Positions 18,493 through 27,271 of a DNA stretch of 64,000 bases are shown here, piece after piece. Both the position numbers and the translations under genes were made by a program. The notes under the pieces are model-generated. The model was not told the origin of the DNA. It ran no database searches and saw only the letters and a list, made by a program, of their open reading frames with translations. How positions within the stretch are numbered: position 1 is the stretch's first letter; every line of letters begins with the position of its first letter. Source of the stretch: Lentzea cavernae (GTDB lineage: Bacteria > Actinomycetota > Actinomycetes > Mycobacteriales > Pseudonocardiaceae); NCBI RefSeq assembly GCF_014653695.1, contig NZ_BNAR01000002.1, forward strand, positions 62,001-126,000. Reading direction: 5' to 3'.

Positions 18493-19406
18493 ACAGCGAA
18501 CTCCCGGTGTCCGTGTGGTCGACGGCTCAGCACTCGCCCACCGCCCAACGCAAGAACCGCTACACCCGTGAATCGATCGCCCATCCCGCGAAGATGCTGC
18601 CCGAGGTCGCGCGCTACGCCATCCTGCACTACACGACACCGGGCGACCTCGTACTGGACCCGATGTGCGGCATCGGCACGACGCTCGTCGAGGCCGTCCA
18701 CCTCGGACGCCGCGCGGCGGGTGCCGAATACGAGCCTCACTGGGTCACCGTCGCCAGGAGCAACCTCGCTCTCGCGACCGAACACGGGGTGGACCACGAC
18801 GGACAGATCTTCCACGGCGACGCCCGCCAGCTGTCCACGTTGCTCCCCGCCGAACTGCGCGGCCAAGCCGCGCTCGTCATGACGTCACCGCCCTACGGAC
18901 CGTCCACCCACGGCCGGGTCGCGGTGGCACCGGGCGAAGGCATCCAGAAATACTTCCACCAGTACGGCAGCACTCTCGACCGCGGCAACCTCGCCAACAT
19001 CGGGCACCACCGCCTGCTCAGCGGCTTCACCCGCATCCTCGCCGCGCTCACCGAGTTCATGCGTCCCGGCGGTCACATCGCCATCACCGTCCGGCCGTGG
19101 CGCGAGCACGCCGAACTCATCGACCTGCCCTCACAAATCCTCGCCTGCGGGCGCAACGCTGGCCTGGTACCCGTCGAACGGTGCGTCGCGCTGCTCGCGC
19201 GCGTGGCCGAACACGACTTCGTCGCACGCGGTTCGTTCTTCCAACGCGACTTCCTCCGCAAGCAGCGCGAGGCCGGACTGCCCCTCCACCTCATCGCGCA
19301 CGAGGACGTGCTCGTCTTCCGCACGCCCCTCACCGCCGAGCGCCGATCGCAGCGCCGAGCCGCGACCACGTTCGATGCCGATGCCTCCACGGGCTGGGCC
19401 GCATGA
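18489..19406 (+). CDS. DNA N4-cytosine/N6-adenine methyltransferase
   Basis: 305 residues. Motif I for SAM binding is DPMCGIGTTLVEA (about 57-69) and the catalytic motif IV is TSPPYGPS (about 137-144). The order motif I before IV, with the recognition region at the C-terminal side, suits a small solitary methylase. No restriction endonuclease gene is adjacent, so it most likely protects the mobile element from host restriction or marks its DNA. Overlaps of 4 nt on both sides (ATGA) tie it to its neighbours. Confidence 0.85.
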   Translation: MNSELPVSVWSTAQHSPTAQRKNRYTRESIAHPAKMLPEVARYAILHYTTPGDLVLDPMCGIGTTLVEAVHLGRRAAGAEYEPHWVTVARSNLALATEHGVDHDGQIFHGDARQLSTLLPAELRGQAALVMTSPPYGPSTHGRVAVAPGEGIQKYFHQYGSTLDRGNLANIGHHRLLSGFTRILAALTEFMRPGGHIAITVRPWREHAELIDLPSQILACGRNAGLVPVERCVALLARVAEHDFVARGSFFQRDFLRKQREAGLPLHLIAHEDVLVFRTPLTAERRSQRRAATTFDADASTGWAA

Positions 19407-20731
19407 ACACCGAGCCGACGCTCGGATCCCTCTGCACCGGATACGGAGGGCTCGATCTGGGAGTGCTCGCCGCACTCGGCGGCGGCCGCATCGTGTGGTG
19501 CGCCGACCCCGATCCACATGTGCGGCAAATCCTCGCCGTGCGTATGCCCGGCGTGCCGAACCTCGGCGACCTGCGCGCCATCAACTGGTCCGACGTGGAA
19601 CCCGTCGACGTCCTCGTCGCCGGGTTCCCCTGCCAGGACATCTCCGCCGCCGGCCGACGCGCCGGCATCGAGAAGGGCGAGCGCAGTGGCTTGTGGACCG
19701 ACATCGTGGCGGGCCTTCGCGTACTACGACCAGCGTTCCTCATCGTGGAGAACGTCGCCGCGCTTCGCTGGCGCAACGGCGGACTCCACCGCGTACTCGG
19801 CGACCTGGCCGAAGCGGGGTATGACGCGCTCTGGCGTAGCGTCCGCGCCTCCGACATCGGCGCGCCACACCGCCGAGAGCGCGTGTTCCTGCTCGCCTGG
19901 CCACGAGCCGCTGATGCTGCCCACCCCGCAAGCACGCGACGGCGACAACCGAGGCGCCGCCGACCCGGCACGCCGCCGAGCCCTTGGACACCAGGTCAGC
20001 TTGCACGACGCGGTCAACGCCGTCGTGAAGCTCCTGCCCACACCGACCGCGATCAACCCGAACGACGCCGAGGACCCCGACCACTGGCTCGCTCGACGCG
20101 AGACTCATCGAGCACGCGGGACCAACGGCAACGGGATGGGCACGCCGTTATCCATCGCGGTGCGGTTGCTACCGACGCCGACAGCATCGGACGCGAACGC
20201 CTCCACTCACCTCAAGCAGGACGGCGGGCCAAGTTTGACCGACCAATGCCGCCTCTTGGAGCAGCCTCCTCCGCCCCTCCTGCCAACCCCTCGCGCGACC
20301 GACGGGACCAAGGGCTGCCCAGCACAACGCGGCTCGAAGGGCGACCTCATGCTGCCTTCAGCGATTCTCCAACTCCTCTCTCGCAACGCCGGGTAGCAAC
20401 TGAACGCGCCCCGATGAACTGGGGCGACTACGCCCCGGCCATCGAGCAGTGGGAACACCTGCTCGGCGAGCCCGCGCCACACCCCACCCAACCCGGGCAG
20501 CACGGCAGGCCCGTACTCGCCCCTCCCTTCGTCGAACACCTCATGGGACTCCCCCGCGGTTGGGTCACCGCGCTCCCTCTGCCCCGGACCGCGCAACTCC
20601 GTGCACTCGGCAACGGCGTCGTCCCACAACAGGCCGTCCACGCCATCCGGCTGCTGCAAGCAGACCTCGCAGCACTTCTCGCCGACGACCACCACACCGA
20701 CGGGTCGGCGAACAGCAGGGAGACAACATGA
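19403..20731 (+). CDS. C5-cytosine DNA methyltransferase with two compensating frame disruptions
   Basis: The open frame gives 442 residues. The N-terminal part is a clear C5 methylase: SLCTGYGGLDLG (SAM), the catalytic Cys in GFPCQDIS, and VENV. The C-terminal part is equally typical (WGDYAPAIEQWE, LGNGVVPQQA). Between about 19902 and 20396, however, the conserved sequence lies in another frame, with four LPTPxAxDG-type motifs and then a TAG at 20394. An extra C near 19901-19902 and a second indel near 20390 would explain this. As read, about 165 central residues near the target-recognition part are scrambled. It is either a damaged gene or a sequencing artefact. Confidence 0.7.
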   Translation: MNTEPTLGSLCTGYGGLDLGVLAALGGGRIVWCADPDPHVRQILAVRMPGVPNLGDLRAINWSDVEPVDVLVAGFPCQDISAAGRRAGIEKGERSGLWTDIVAGLRVLRPAFLIVENVAALRWRNGGLHRVLGDLAEAGYDALWRSVRASDIGAPHRRERVFLLAWPRAADAAHPASTRRRQPRRRRPGTPPSPWTPGQLARRGQRRREAPAHTDRDQPERRRGPRPLARSTRDSSSTRDQRQRDGHAVIHRGAVATDADSIGRERLHSPQAGRRAKFDRPMPPLGAASSAPPANPSRDRRDQGLPSTTRLEGRPHAAFSDSPTPLSQRRVATERAPMNWGDYAPAIEQWEHLLGEPAPHPTQPGQHGRPVLAPPFVEHLMGLPRGWVTALPLPRTAQLRALGNGVVPQQAVHAIRLLQADLAALLADDHHTDGSANSRETT

Positions 20732-21735
20732 CCAGTCCATCGTCCGCACACGACACTCCCCCACGCTCCGATGTCTCTCACTCGGCGCGGGCGTTCAGAG
20801 CACCACCGTGCTGCTGCTCGCCTGCCACGGTGAGATCCCCAAATTCGACGTCGCCCTGTTCGCCGACACCGGCCGGGAACCAGCAGCGGTGTACAAGAAC
20901 GTCGACCGGCTTCGTTCCTACGCCGAGAAGTTCGACATCCCTGTGCGCACCGTGTCCGCCGGCAACATCCGCGACGACTCACTCGACCCTGCCCACCGCT
21001 TCGTGTCAATGCCGTTGCACGTGCGCAACCCGGACGGCACCAAAGGCATGGCTCGTCGGCAGTGCACCAACGAATACAAGATCTCACCGCTGAAGAAGGC
21101 CGCCCGCGAACTCCTCGGCTACCCGCATCCCAGACGTGTCCCGCGCGGAACCTACATCGAGCAGGCCATCGGCATCAGCACCGATGAGTTCACCCGCGCG
21201 AAGGACTCGGGCGTGCGCTACCTGTGCAACGTCTTTCCGCTGATCAACCTCGGCTGGGACCGCGCACGATGCGTCGACTGCCTCACCGAGCAGGGATTCG
21301 GGGCGCCCGTGAAGTTCGCGTGCGTCGGGTGCCCGTTCCACGGCAACGCGGGCTGGCGATGGATCCGCGACCACGACCCTGACGCATGGTCGAACGCCGT
21401 CGAGTTCGACAAAGCGATCCGCAACGGATACCCCCCGCGCCAGCTCACAAGGACAGGAACTTCGTGGACACTACTTCCTCCACCGGTCCTGCAAGCCCCT
21501 ATGCGAAGTCGACCTCGATGCACCAGCAACGTCGAGGCCGCTGCAGATCGTCACGACCAATCCGGACGACGACCCCGATCCCGACGGATGCTCGCCGTGG
21601 TCGTGTCGGTCAGGATCCGCTATTACCGCAGAGCGCGGCATGACAGTCCCGGTCGCGCGTGACGCCTTGAAGGACGCACATCCCGCCGGCACGGGGTCGG
21701 CTCGTGTCCGCTCCACAGTGGCCTCTGGGAACTGA
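20728..21735 (+). pseudogene. PAPS-reductase-like PP-loop protein, frameshifted twice
   Basis: ATG at 20728 with GGGAGA upstream overlaps the methylase stop by 4 nt, but the conserved body is one frame away. The body shows the PP-loop start LSLGAGVQSTTVLLLA, then VALFADTGREP and a Cys-rich centre (CVDCLTEQ, CVGCPFHGN). The expected C-terminus (RGHYFLHRSCKPLC, DGCSPWSCRSG) is in a third arrangement after 21436. The two breaks map to C runs: five Cs at 20758-20762, where one more C restores the frame, and six Cs at 21431-21436, where one fewer does. Relatives occur on actinophages beside DNA methylases and may act in nucleotide or DNA modification. Confidence 0.75.
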
Positions 21736-22036
21736 TGATTGCGTGGCTTCACAGCACTGCCATCAGCACGCAAATCGAGGACGAAGTCGCATGACGTTCA
21801 TGTCCCATCTCTGGGACGATCCCGCAGCCTTGATGGTCCCGAATCCCTCATCCGGAGAAGACGCTCGGCGATCGACTGTGAGACCGGCTGACGCTCGAGC
21901 GAGCTTGGCTGAATGTCTGCCGATCGTTCGACGCCTACCTCTTTGTGATCCGACGAACCAGAGTGCTGACCGCGCCAGCTGCCATGAGCAAGGCACCGGC
22001 GAGGATTCCGTTGCTGGCTAGCAGGGATCCGCGCAT
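21736..22036. other. Junction region between the mobile element and chromosomal-type genes
   Basis: No convincing gene lies here. A minus-strand frame ending at 21935 encodes one hydrophobic segment (NGILAGALLMAAGAVSTLV); from ATG 22036 it would be 33 residues, but support is weak. No tRNA gene, direct repeat or integrase gene was seen. The stretch sits between the frameshifted PP-loop gene and an ABC-transporter remnant, so the edge of the element probably falls here. Confidence 0.4.
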
Positions 22037-22258
22037 TGCCTCGTACTCTTGACGACTCACGAGCGCGTAGCCCTGCGGCTCGGGGTGCGCCCACCACAAG
22101 AACGCGACCACGTCCTCGTGCTCGACTCCGGACGAGTGGCCGACAGCGGACACCCCGCCGAACTGCTCGCCTCACCGGGCTCTCCCACGACCACAGCACT
22201 CGTCGAAGCCGCCGAGCTCGGCACGTCACACCAAGCAGAGGAGACCAGTCATGGCTGA
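22037..22258 (+). pseudogene. C-terminal remnant of an ABC-transporter ATPase
   Basis: Frame 2 reads LVLLTTHERVA, matching the H-loop of ABC ATPases, then DHVLVLDSGRVADSGHPAELLA, the usual C-terminal signature, to TGA at 22256-22258. Everything upstream (Walker A, signature motif, Walker B) is missing and the sequence before about 22037 is unrelated. The remnant overlaps the start of the next gene (ATGGCTGA), showing that the ABC gene and the methyltransferase gene were once coupled. The break was probably caused by insertion or rearrangement at the element border. Confidence 0.6.
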
Positions 22259-23012
22259 TCACGCAGCGGTCGCGGCGGAGTGGATCGAGCGGTGGGACCG
22301 TCAGCAGGAGCACTACATCGCCGGGCGCGCGGAGCGCTTCCAGGTCATCGGCGACGTGGTCGAGCGGGTGTGCGCAGCGGTCGACGCACCCGTGGTCGTC
22401 GACCTCGGATGTGGCCCCGGCTCGCTCTCGACGAGGCTGCACGAGCGAGTTCCGCACGCCAGGATCGTCGGCGTCGACGTGAACCCGTTCCTGCTCAGCC
22501 TCGCGCGCCACGCCCGTCCCGAGCGCGCACCGATCGACTACGTGCTGACCGAACTCGGCACGCCGGGCTGGGTCGAGCAGGTGGGCGCCGGCCGCGAGTG
22601 GGACGCCGCAGTCTCGACCACCGCGTTGCACTGGCTCGAACCCGATCGGTTGCAGAGCGTCTACGCGGACGTCGCCGGCCTCATCCGTCCTGGTGGGGTG
22701 CTGGTCAACGGCGACCACCTGCACTACGAACGCCCGGTGTTGCGGGAGCTGGCCGAGTTCGTGCGCGACCGGCGGGCGGAGAGGGCGGGCGTTCTCGAGA
22801 ACGAGGACTGGTCGACGTGGTGGACCGATGCTCGATCGAATCCCCTGCTGCGGGAGATGTTCACCGAGGGCGAACTCACCACCAAGGCCGGCGGGTACGG
22901 CAACGACCTCAGCGCCCGTTGGCACGAGGAAGCCCTGCGGGAGGCCGGTTTCAGCGATGTCGGTGTGCTCTGGCAGTACGGCGACGACTACGTCATGGTC
23001 GCCGTGCGCTGA
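22251..23012 (+). CDS. SAM-dependent class I methyltransferase
   Basis: 253 residues. The SAM-binding glycine-rich motif is VVDLGCGPGSLS (about 46-57), then VGVDVNPFLL, and an acidic strand EWDAAVSTTALHWL typical of small-molecule or lipid methyltransferases. ATG at 22251 follows AGAGGAG and overlaps the ABC remnant's stop. The substrate is unknown. Its end overlaps the convergent exporter gene by 25 bp. Confidence 0.8.
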   Translation: MADHAAVAAEWIERWDRQQEHYIAGRAERFQVIGDVVERVCAAVDAPVVVDLGCGPGSLSTRLHERVPHARIVGVDVNPFLLSLARHARPERAPIDYVLTELGTPGWVEQVGAGREWDAAVSTTALHWLEPDRLQSVYADVAGLIRPGGVLVNGDHLHYERPVLRELAEFVRDRRAERAGVLENEDWSTWWTDARSNPLLREMFTEGELTTKAGGYGNDLSARWHEEALREAGFSDVGVLWQYGDDYVMVAVR

Positions 23013-23902
23013 CGCTCGCGCACCGGGCCGGGCAACGGCTTCCTCGTTGGCGTGAGCTGCACCAGCACGATCGCGCCGATGAGAATCGCCGCGCCGAGCA
23101 GTTGCTGCGGAGACAGGGGCTCGTCGAGAAGCACGAACCCCAGGATCGTGGCGACGATCGGGCTGCAGAAGCCGAGGAACGACAACGCGATCGCCGGCAC
23201 CCGGTCGGTGCCGCAGAACCAGATCGAGTACCCGAGGAGCGACCCGAACACGATCAGGTAGCCGAAGCCCAGTGCGTTGGTGCCGGTGATCGTGCCCGGC
23301 AGGCCTTCGACCAGGAACAGCGCTGGCAGCAGCACCAGGCCGCCTGCGGTGAGCTGCCAGCCCGTGAACAGCAGGACGTCGACCCCGTAAGGACGCCGCC
23401 ACCGCTTCGTCAACACCACACCCGACGCCATGCTGGCCGCACCCCCGATCGCGGCGAGGACGCCGACCAGGTCCAGCTGCGCCGTCGCCTTCAGGACCAG
23501 CAACGCGACACCCGTCGTCGCGGCGAAGCAGGCGAGCACGTGCGGGAGCCGGATCTTGTCGCCGAGCACCAGCGCGGCCAGCACCAGCATGATCACCGGC
23601 TGGACGGAGCCGACGAGTGCCGCAACGCCGCCCGGCAGGTGGTACGCGGAGACGAACAGCAGGAAGAAGAAGGTACCGATGTTGAGCGTGCCCAGCACCA
23701 GTGCGCGCCACCACCAGATGCCCTTCGGCAGAATCCGCCCGAACAGCAACAGGAGCAAGCCCGCAGGCATCGCACGGACGACCGCCGCCAGCAGCGGCCG
23801 ATCGGGTGGCAGCAGCTCGGTCGTGACGATGTACGTGCTGCCCCAGATCAGCGGTGCGAACGCCGTCGCAGCGGAGTCGGCCAGCAGTCGGTTGTTCTGC
23901 AC
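22988..23902 (-). CDS. EamA/DMT-family exporter
   Basis: 304 residues, GTG start at 23902 after GGGGGAA. Ten hydrophobic segments are visible, arranged as two EamA repeats (PLIWGSTYIVTTELLP at the start, then GSLLGYSIWFCGTDRVPAIALSFLGF in the second half). The family exports amino acids, metabolites or drugs across the inner membrane. The substrate cannot be told. The overlap with the methyltransferase is tail to tail. Confidence 0.85.
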   Translation of the reverse strand: MQNNRLLADSAATAFAPLIWGSTYIVTTELLPPDRPLLAAVVRAMPAGLLLLLFGRILPKGIWWWRALVLGTLNIGTFFFLLFVSAYHLPGGVAALVGSVQPVIMLVLAALVLGDKIRLPHVLACFAATTGVALLVLKATAQLDLVGVLAAIGGAASMASGVVLTKRWRRPYGVDVLLFTGWQLTAGGLVLLPALFLVEGLPGTITGTNALGFGYLIVFGSLLGYSIWFCGTDRVPAIALSFLGFCSPIVATILGFVLLDEPLSPQQLLGAAILIGAIVLVQLTPTRKPLPGPVRERQRTATMT

Positions 23903-24045
23903 AGTTCCCCCGCCGCTTCTTGATGCCAGGTGTTGAAGGCGACGCCCACTTCAGCAGGCAGTGGTCGAGCGGCGGCCTCTTTTTGCCATAATTAGGCTGT
24001 TGCATATTTTTGGCGATAATGACTCGACCAAGAGGACGCGCTACG

Positions 24046-24706
24046 ATGTCCACGCTTTCGGCCACGGCACCTCGGATGATCACCGGGTTCGCGTGCAGGG
24101 GTTCCCGGTGGACTCCTACCCGGAGATCACGCCCGAGGGTGAGCGCGGATCGGTCAGGTGCATCACGGTCGCGGGCGAGGAGATCTTGCACCGGCCGTGC
24201 GCGCCGGTGCAGGCCTTCGGCTCCGACGAGCTCTCCAGCCTGATCGACGACATGTTCGCCACGATGTACGTCGCCAAGGGCGTCGGGCTCGCCGCCACCA
24301 GATCGACGTGGACCAGCGCCTGTTCATCTGGGACATCCACGACGACCAGGGCATCCGCCACGTCGGCCACATCGCCAATCCCGTCGTCAACGCCCTCCCC
24401 GCCGTCTTCCGCACATCGATCGGGGCGAACGAGGGCTGCCTGTCCGTACCTGGGCCGTACCGCGACCTCGTCCGCGCGAGTCGCGCCACCGTCCGCGGCC
24501 AGGACAAGAACGGCCGACCGCTGGTGATCGAGGCAACCGGCTACTTCGCCCGCTGCGTCCTGCACGAGACCGACCACCTCAACGGCACGCTTTACATCGA
24601 CCACCTCTCCCCCACCCAGCGCGAGGACGCACTGGCCGAGATGGAGGTGAAGCGGGACGCCGTCCTGGCCGACCGAGTCACACGCGCGAAGAGCCTCGGC
24701 TGGTGA
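24046..24706 (+). pseudogene. def: Peptide deformylase gene broken by a frameshift in motif 1
   Basis: The frame up to about 24297 encodes a deformylase N-terminus (RCITVAGEEILHRPC, MFATMYVAKGVGLAA). The following QIDVDQRLFIWDIHDD, motif 2 EGCLSVPG and motif 3 LHETDHLNG are in a different frame. One missing A in GCCGCCACCAG near 24297 would restore the expected GVGLAANQ. The start is also uncertain: ATG 24046 is in a third frame, while GTG 24093 is in frame with the N-terminal part. It is probably a secondary copy, since deformylase is essential and a main gene should exist elsewhere. A single-base read error cannot be ruled out. Confidence 0.75.
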
Positions 24707-24809
24707 CCAAGCGGCCGGTGCTGAGGTCGAGCGGCGCCTGCACGCGCCTTCGCCGGAGGCCATGGCGGGCCTTCACTCGGACTGTCGAAGAGCCCGTGCC
24801 ACAGCGTGC

Positions 24810-25643
24810 TCACTCAACCGGCAGGTCTACCATATGTGCACCTAGGGCGAGTTCGACGGGACCTCGGTCCTGCAGTCCCTTCTCGAACAGCAGGGCCACC
24901 CGCGACTGCAGGACATTGGTCTGGACGAACTCCTGGAAGCGGCGGGCATCTGCGCGGACGTCCTCGACGTGCGGAAGCGTCAACCCGTTGACCACTCGTT
25001 TGGTTTCGTGCACGGCAGCAGCCGGGAACGAAGCGATCCGGCGGGCATTGGTGGCGACGAGAGCGTCGAGCTCCGCGTCGGGGACGGCCTTGTTGATCCA
25101 GCCGTAAGCGGCTGCTTCGTCGGCGGTGAAGTCCGCGGAGCCCAACAGGACCTCGAGTGCTCGATTCCGGCCGAGCTTGCGAGTGAGGTGCTGTAGCGCA
25201 CCAGCTCCGGGAGGTGCGCCCATCCCGACTTCCGGCTGGCCGAAGGTCGCTGTCTCCCGCGAAGCGAACTGCATGTCGCAGGCGAGGACGAACTCGCTGC
25301 CGGCGCCACCGACGCGGCCGCGGATCTTGGCGATCGTCACGACGTCGGCCTGGCTGAACTTGCGCCACAGCATGCCCAGCGAAGCATCATCCGGCCCTCC
25401 GGCACGTCCAGCTTCGGCTACGTACTGCGGCACCTTGGTGAGATCCACGTGCGGAAGGAAGTACTCCGGGTCAGCGGAGCTGAAGACCACCACGCGCACT
25501 TCCGGACTGGCCGGAAGCGCCAGCACCAGATCGACCAGGTCCTTGACCAGCTCCGGGCCGATCAGGTTGAGCGGGGGCGCGTCGAACCGCACGTCGAGCA
25601 CTCCGCCCGACAGCGCGGTTCGCACTGTCTGGAACTCGAACAT
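24810..25643 (-). CDS. Crotonase-fold enoyl-CoA hydratase/isomerase-like protein
   Basis: 277 residues. Crotonase features are the oxyanion segments around FSSADPEYFLPHVDL and GRVGGAGSEFVLACDMQFASRE, and the second acidic position in FGQPEVGMGAPPGAGA. Both glutamates used by hydratases appear present. It is clearly paralogous to the crotonase at 41233 (same LNLIGPEL/VNVIGPEM start and same length class). The gene lies 24 bp downstream of the HxlR gene on the same strand. Substrate unknown. Confidence 0.8.
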   Translation of the reverse strand: MFEFQTVRTALSGGVLDVRFDAPPLNLIGPELVKDLVDLVLALPASPEVRVVVFSSADPEYFLPHVDLTKVPQYVAEAGRAGGPDDASLGMLWRKFSQADVVTIAKIRGRVGGAGSEFVLACDMQFASRETATFGQPEVGMGAPPGAGALQHLTRKLGRNRALEVLLGSADFTADEAAAYGWINKAVPDAELDALVATNARRIASFPAAAVHETKRVVNGLTLPHVEDVRADARRFQEFVQTNVLQSRVALLFEKGLQDRGPVELALGAHMVDLPVE

Positions 25644-25667
25644 GGCTTCCTCTCTCAGGCGGCACTG

Positions 25668-26105
25668 TCATTCACCGGTGCGCCGGCCTCGCATCTCACC
25701 CAGGGATACTTCGCGACCGTCCTCGCCGACGTAGCCCACGTGCACCAGGTCGCCTGAAGCTCGCGATCGCCGAACCGCCTTCGAACCGTACGGCCATGGC
25801 AGATGGGCCTCACCCCATTGCTCGAGCGCGCCGACCAGGAGGTTCAGTTCTCTTCCCGCCTCGGTGAGGTCGTACTTGACGGCTTCCCGGCAACAGTCCA
25901 CCCGAGACAGAAGCCCAGCACGCACCATCGTGTCGAGGCCTTCAATCAGAACTTCGGGGATGAGCTCGAGAGCTTCGCGGAACGCATCGAAGCACTTCAC
26001 CCCCTGAAACGCCTGTCGCAGGATCGGCAACGTCCACGGCTGGTCCAGGAGAGCGATCGCGCGCGACGCGGACCAGTCCCGGCCGCCGGCCTGTGAGTCG
26101 GTCAT
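25668..26105 (-). CDS. HxlR-family regulator
   Basis: 145 residues from ATG 26105. The winged-helix core is SRAIALLDQPWTLPILRQAFQGVKCFDAFREALELIPEVL and the tail has the family feature LVGALEQWGEAHLPW. It lacks the usual N-terminal redox cysteine seen in its neighbour at 26386. It is divergent from that gene, so the shared gap is the likely operator region. Confidence 0.8.
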   Translation of the reverse strand: MTDSQAGGRDWSASRAIALLDQPWTLPILRQAFQGVKCFDAFREALELIPEVLIEGLDTMVRAGLLSRVDCCREAVKYDLTEAGRELNLLVGALEQWGEAHLPWPYGSKAVRRSRASGDLVHVGYVGEDGREVSLGEMRGRRTGE

Positions 26106-26243
26106 CGGACGCCCGCCTTCGGAAGGACCGGCATCACCGCGAAGCATCGAGACCCCATCCGGCCACCGAGGAGCGATGCGAACGACGTGCTCATGTCTGC
26201 CTGCTTCCGCCGTGCTGACGCAACTCCCGCACAGACTACCAGG

Positions 26244-26253
26244 CTGAGTTTGA
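26244..26253 (+). promoter_or_regulatory. CTGAGT word between two divergent HxlR genes
   Basis: CTGAGTTTGA lies in the 280-bp gap between the HxlR genes, followed by a near copy (AAACTGAGACT). It resembles the word CTGAGTTGT that recurs in other gaps of this region. Its role as an operator is inferred from recurrence only. Confidence 0.35.
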
Positions 26254-26385
26254 AACTGAGACTTAGATCGAGTCGCAGTCGACGACAACGCAACACATGC
26301 AGCAGAATCCGCAATGGGAGCAACACAAAGCGCGCAACCAGCACAAAGGGCTGGATTGCGTCAGCAGATCCAGTATCCTACGTGA

Positions 26386-26847
26386 ATGACCCTCAAGTGG
26401 ATGCACACGTCGAGCTGCGCGGTGACCAGGAGTCTCGGCGTACTGGGGGAAACGTGGACGATCCTGATCATCCGCGAGGCACTGACCGGCACCACCAGGT
26501 TCGCCGACTTCCGCGACGCACTGGGCTTGGCGGCCGACGTGCTGAGCCGTCGACTGAACACGCTGGTCGATTACGGCGTCATGAGCAAGGACGCCTACCA
26601 GGAACCGGGCAGCCGCACCCGTTTCGAGTACCGCCTGACTGACGCCGGCCGGGAACTGGAGATCGTCGTGGGCGCCCTTCAGCAGTGGGGTGACAAACAT
26701 CTGCCCTATGCCGCGGGGCCGACCATCGAGCGTCGCGCGGGCCGCACCGGCCGTCCCGTGCACGTCGCCTTCATCGACGACCTCGGCTACGAGGTACCGC
26801 ACGCGGATGTCGAGACCATCCAGACGGATGTCTACCCGGCTGAGTAG
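26386..26847 (+). CDS. HxlR-family regulator with a CxxC-adjacent N-terminus
   Basis: 153 residues. The N-terminal HTSSCAVTRSLGVLGETWT carries the conserved cysteine that many HxlR/QorR/HypR regulators use to sense quinones, aldehydes or oxidants. The winged helix follows (TTRFADFRDALGLAADVLSRRLN) with the standard VGALQQWGDKHLP tail. Divergently transcribed from the HxlR gene at 25668. Probable targets are nearby oxidoreductase and hydrolase genes. Confidence 0.85.
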   Translation: MTLKWMHTSSCAVTRSLGVLGETWTILIIREALTGTTRFADFRDALGLAADVLSRRLNTLVDYGVMSKDAYQEPGSRTRFEYRLTDAGRELEIVVGALQQWGDKHLPYAAGPTIERRAGRTGRPVHVAFIDDLGYEVPHADVETIQTDVYPAE

Positions 26848-26851
26848 TTCT

Positions 26852-27199
26852 TCACGGATGCAGCCGCGCGCGCCAGTCCGCTGGCACGCGACCCGCCGGA
26901 CCGGGAACCGGCTGGTCCGTCGGATGTGCGACAGGTGGCGCGAGCTCAGGTCCCGCGAGAGGTCGCTCGGTCCGGTAGTTCCAGAACCACCGTTCCCCCG
27001 GCTCGAAGCTCTGGATGACCTCATGACCGGCTGTTTCCCAGTGCCGCCGGGCATGTTGCGACGGTGAGTTGTCACAGCAGCCGACATGTCCACACTGGGC
27101 ACATCGGCGCAGGTGGAACCACCAGCCGCCGTTCTCCTCACACTCCACGCACCCGGCGCCCGAAGGCGGAACAGCGGGGTTGATGCCGACAGTCGCCAT
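26852..27199 (-). CDS. UBP-type zinc-finger protein
   Basis: 115 residues from ATG 27199. The zinc-finger pattern is complete: GCVECEENGGWWFHLRRCAQCGHVGCCDNSPSQHARRHWETAGHEV in outline, with paired Cys and His ligands between residues about 16 and 60. This ubiquitin-protease-type finger also exists as a stand-alone small protein in actinobacteria, where its role is unclear. It ends four bases after the convergent HxlR gene. Confidence 0.8.
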   Translation of the reverse strand: MATVGINPAVPPSGAGCVECEENGGWWFHLRRCAQCGHVGCCDNSPSQHARRHWETAGHEVIQSFEPGERWFWNYRTERPLAGPELAPPVAHPTDQPVPGPAGRVPADWRARLHP

Positions 27200-27248
27200 G
27201 ACCACGTCTCTCGATGTTGGCTGCATTGGTTTTCACAATGTAGGCTAC

Positions 27249-27271
27249 CTGAGTGGTCTCAGACAACTCAG
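27249..27271. promoter_or_regulatory. Inverted CTGAGT...ACTCAG at the hydrolase start
   Basis: CTGAGT (27249-27254) and ACTCAG (27266-27271) form an inverted pair 11 bp apart, with the right half reading AGACAACTCAG. The pair overlaps the first possible start codon (GTG 27253) of the hydrolase gene, so either the transcript is leaderless or the true start is downstream. Probably bound by an HxlR regulator (inference). Confidence 0.4.

Noticed and set aside
21935..22153. Minus-strand frame of 72 codons with one hydrophobic segment
   Set aside because: Its front half lies over the ABC-transporter tail, which is better supported. A 33-residue version from 22036 cannot be excluded but has no further support.
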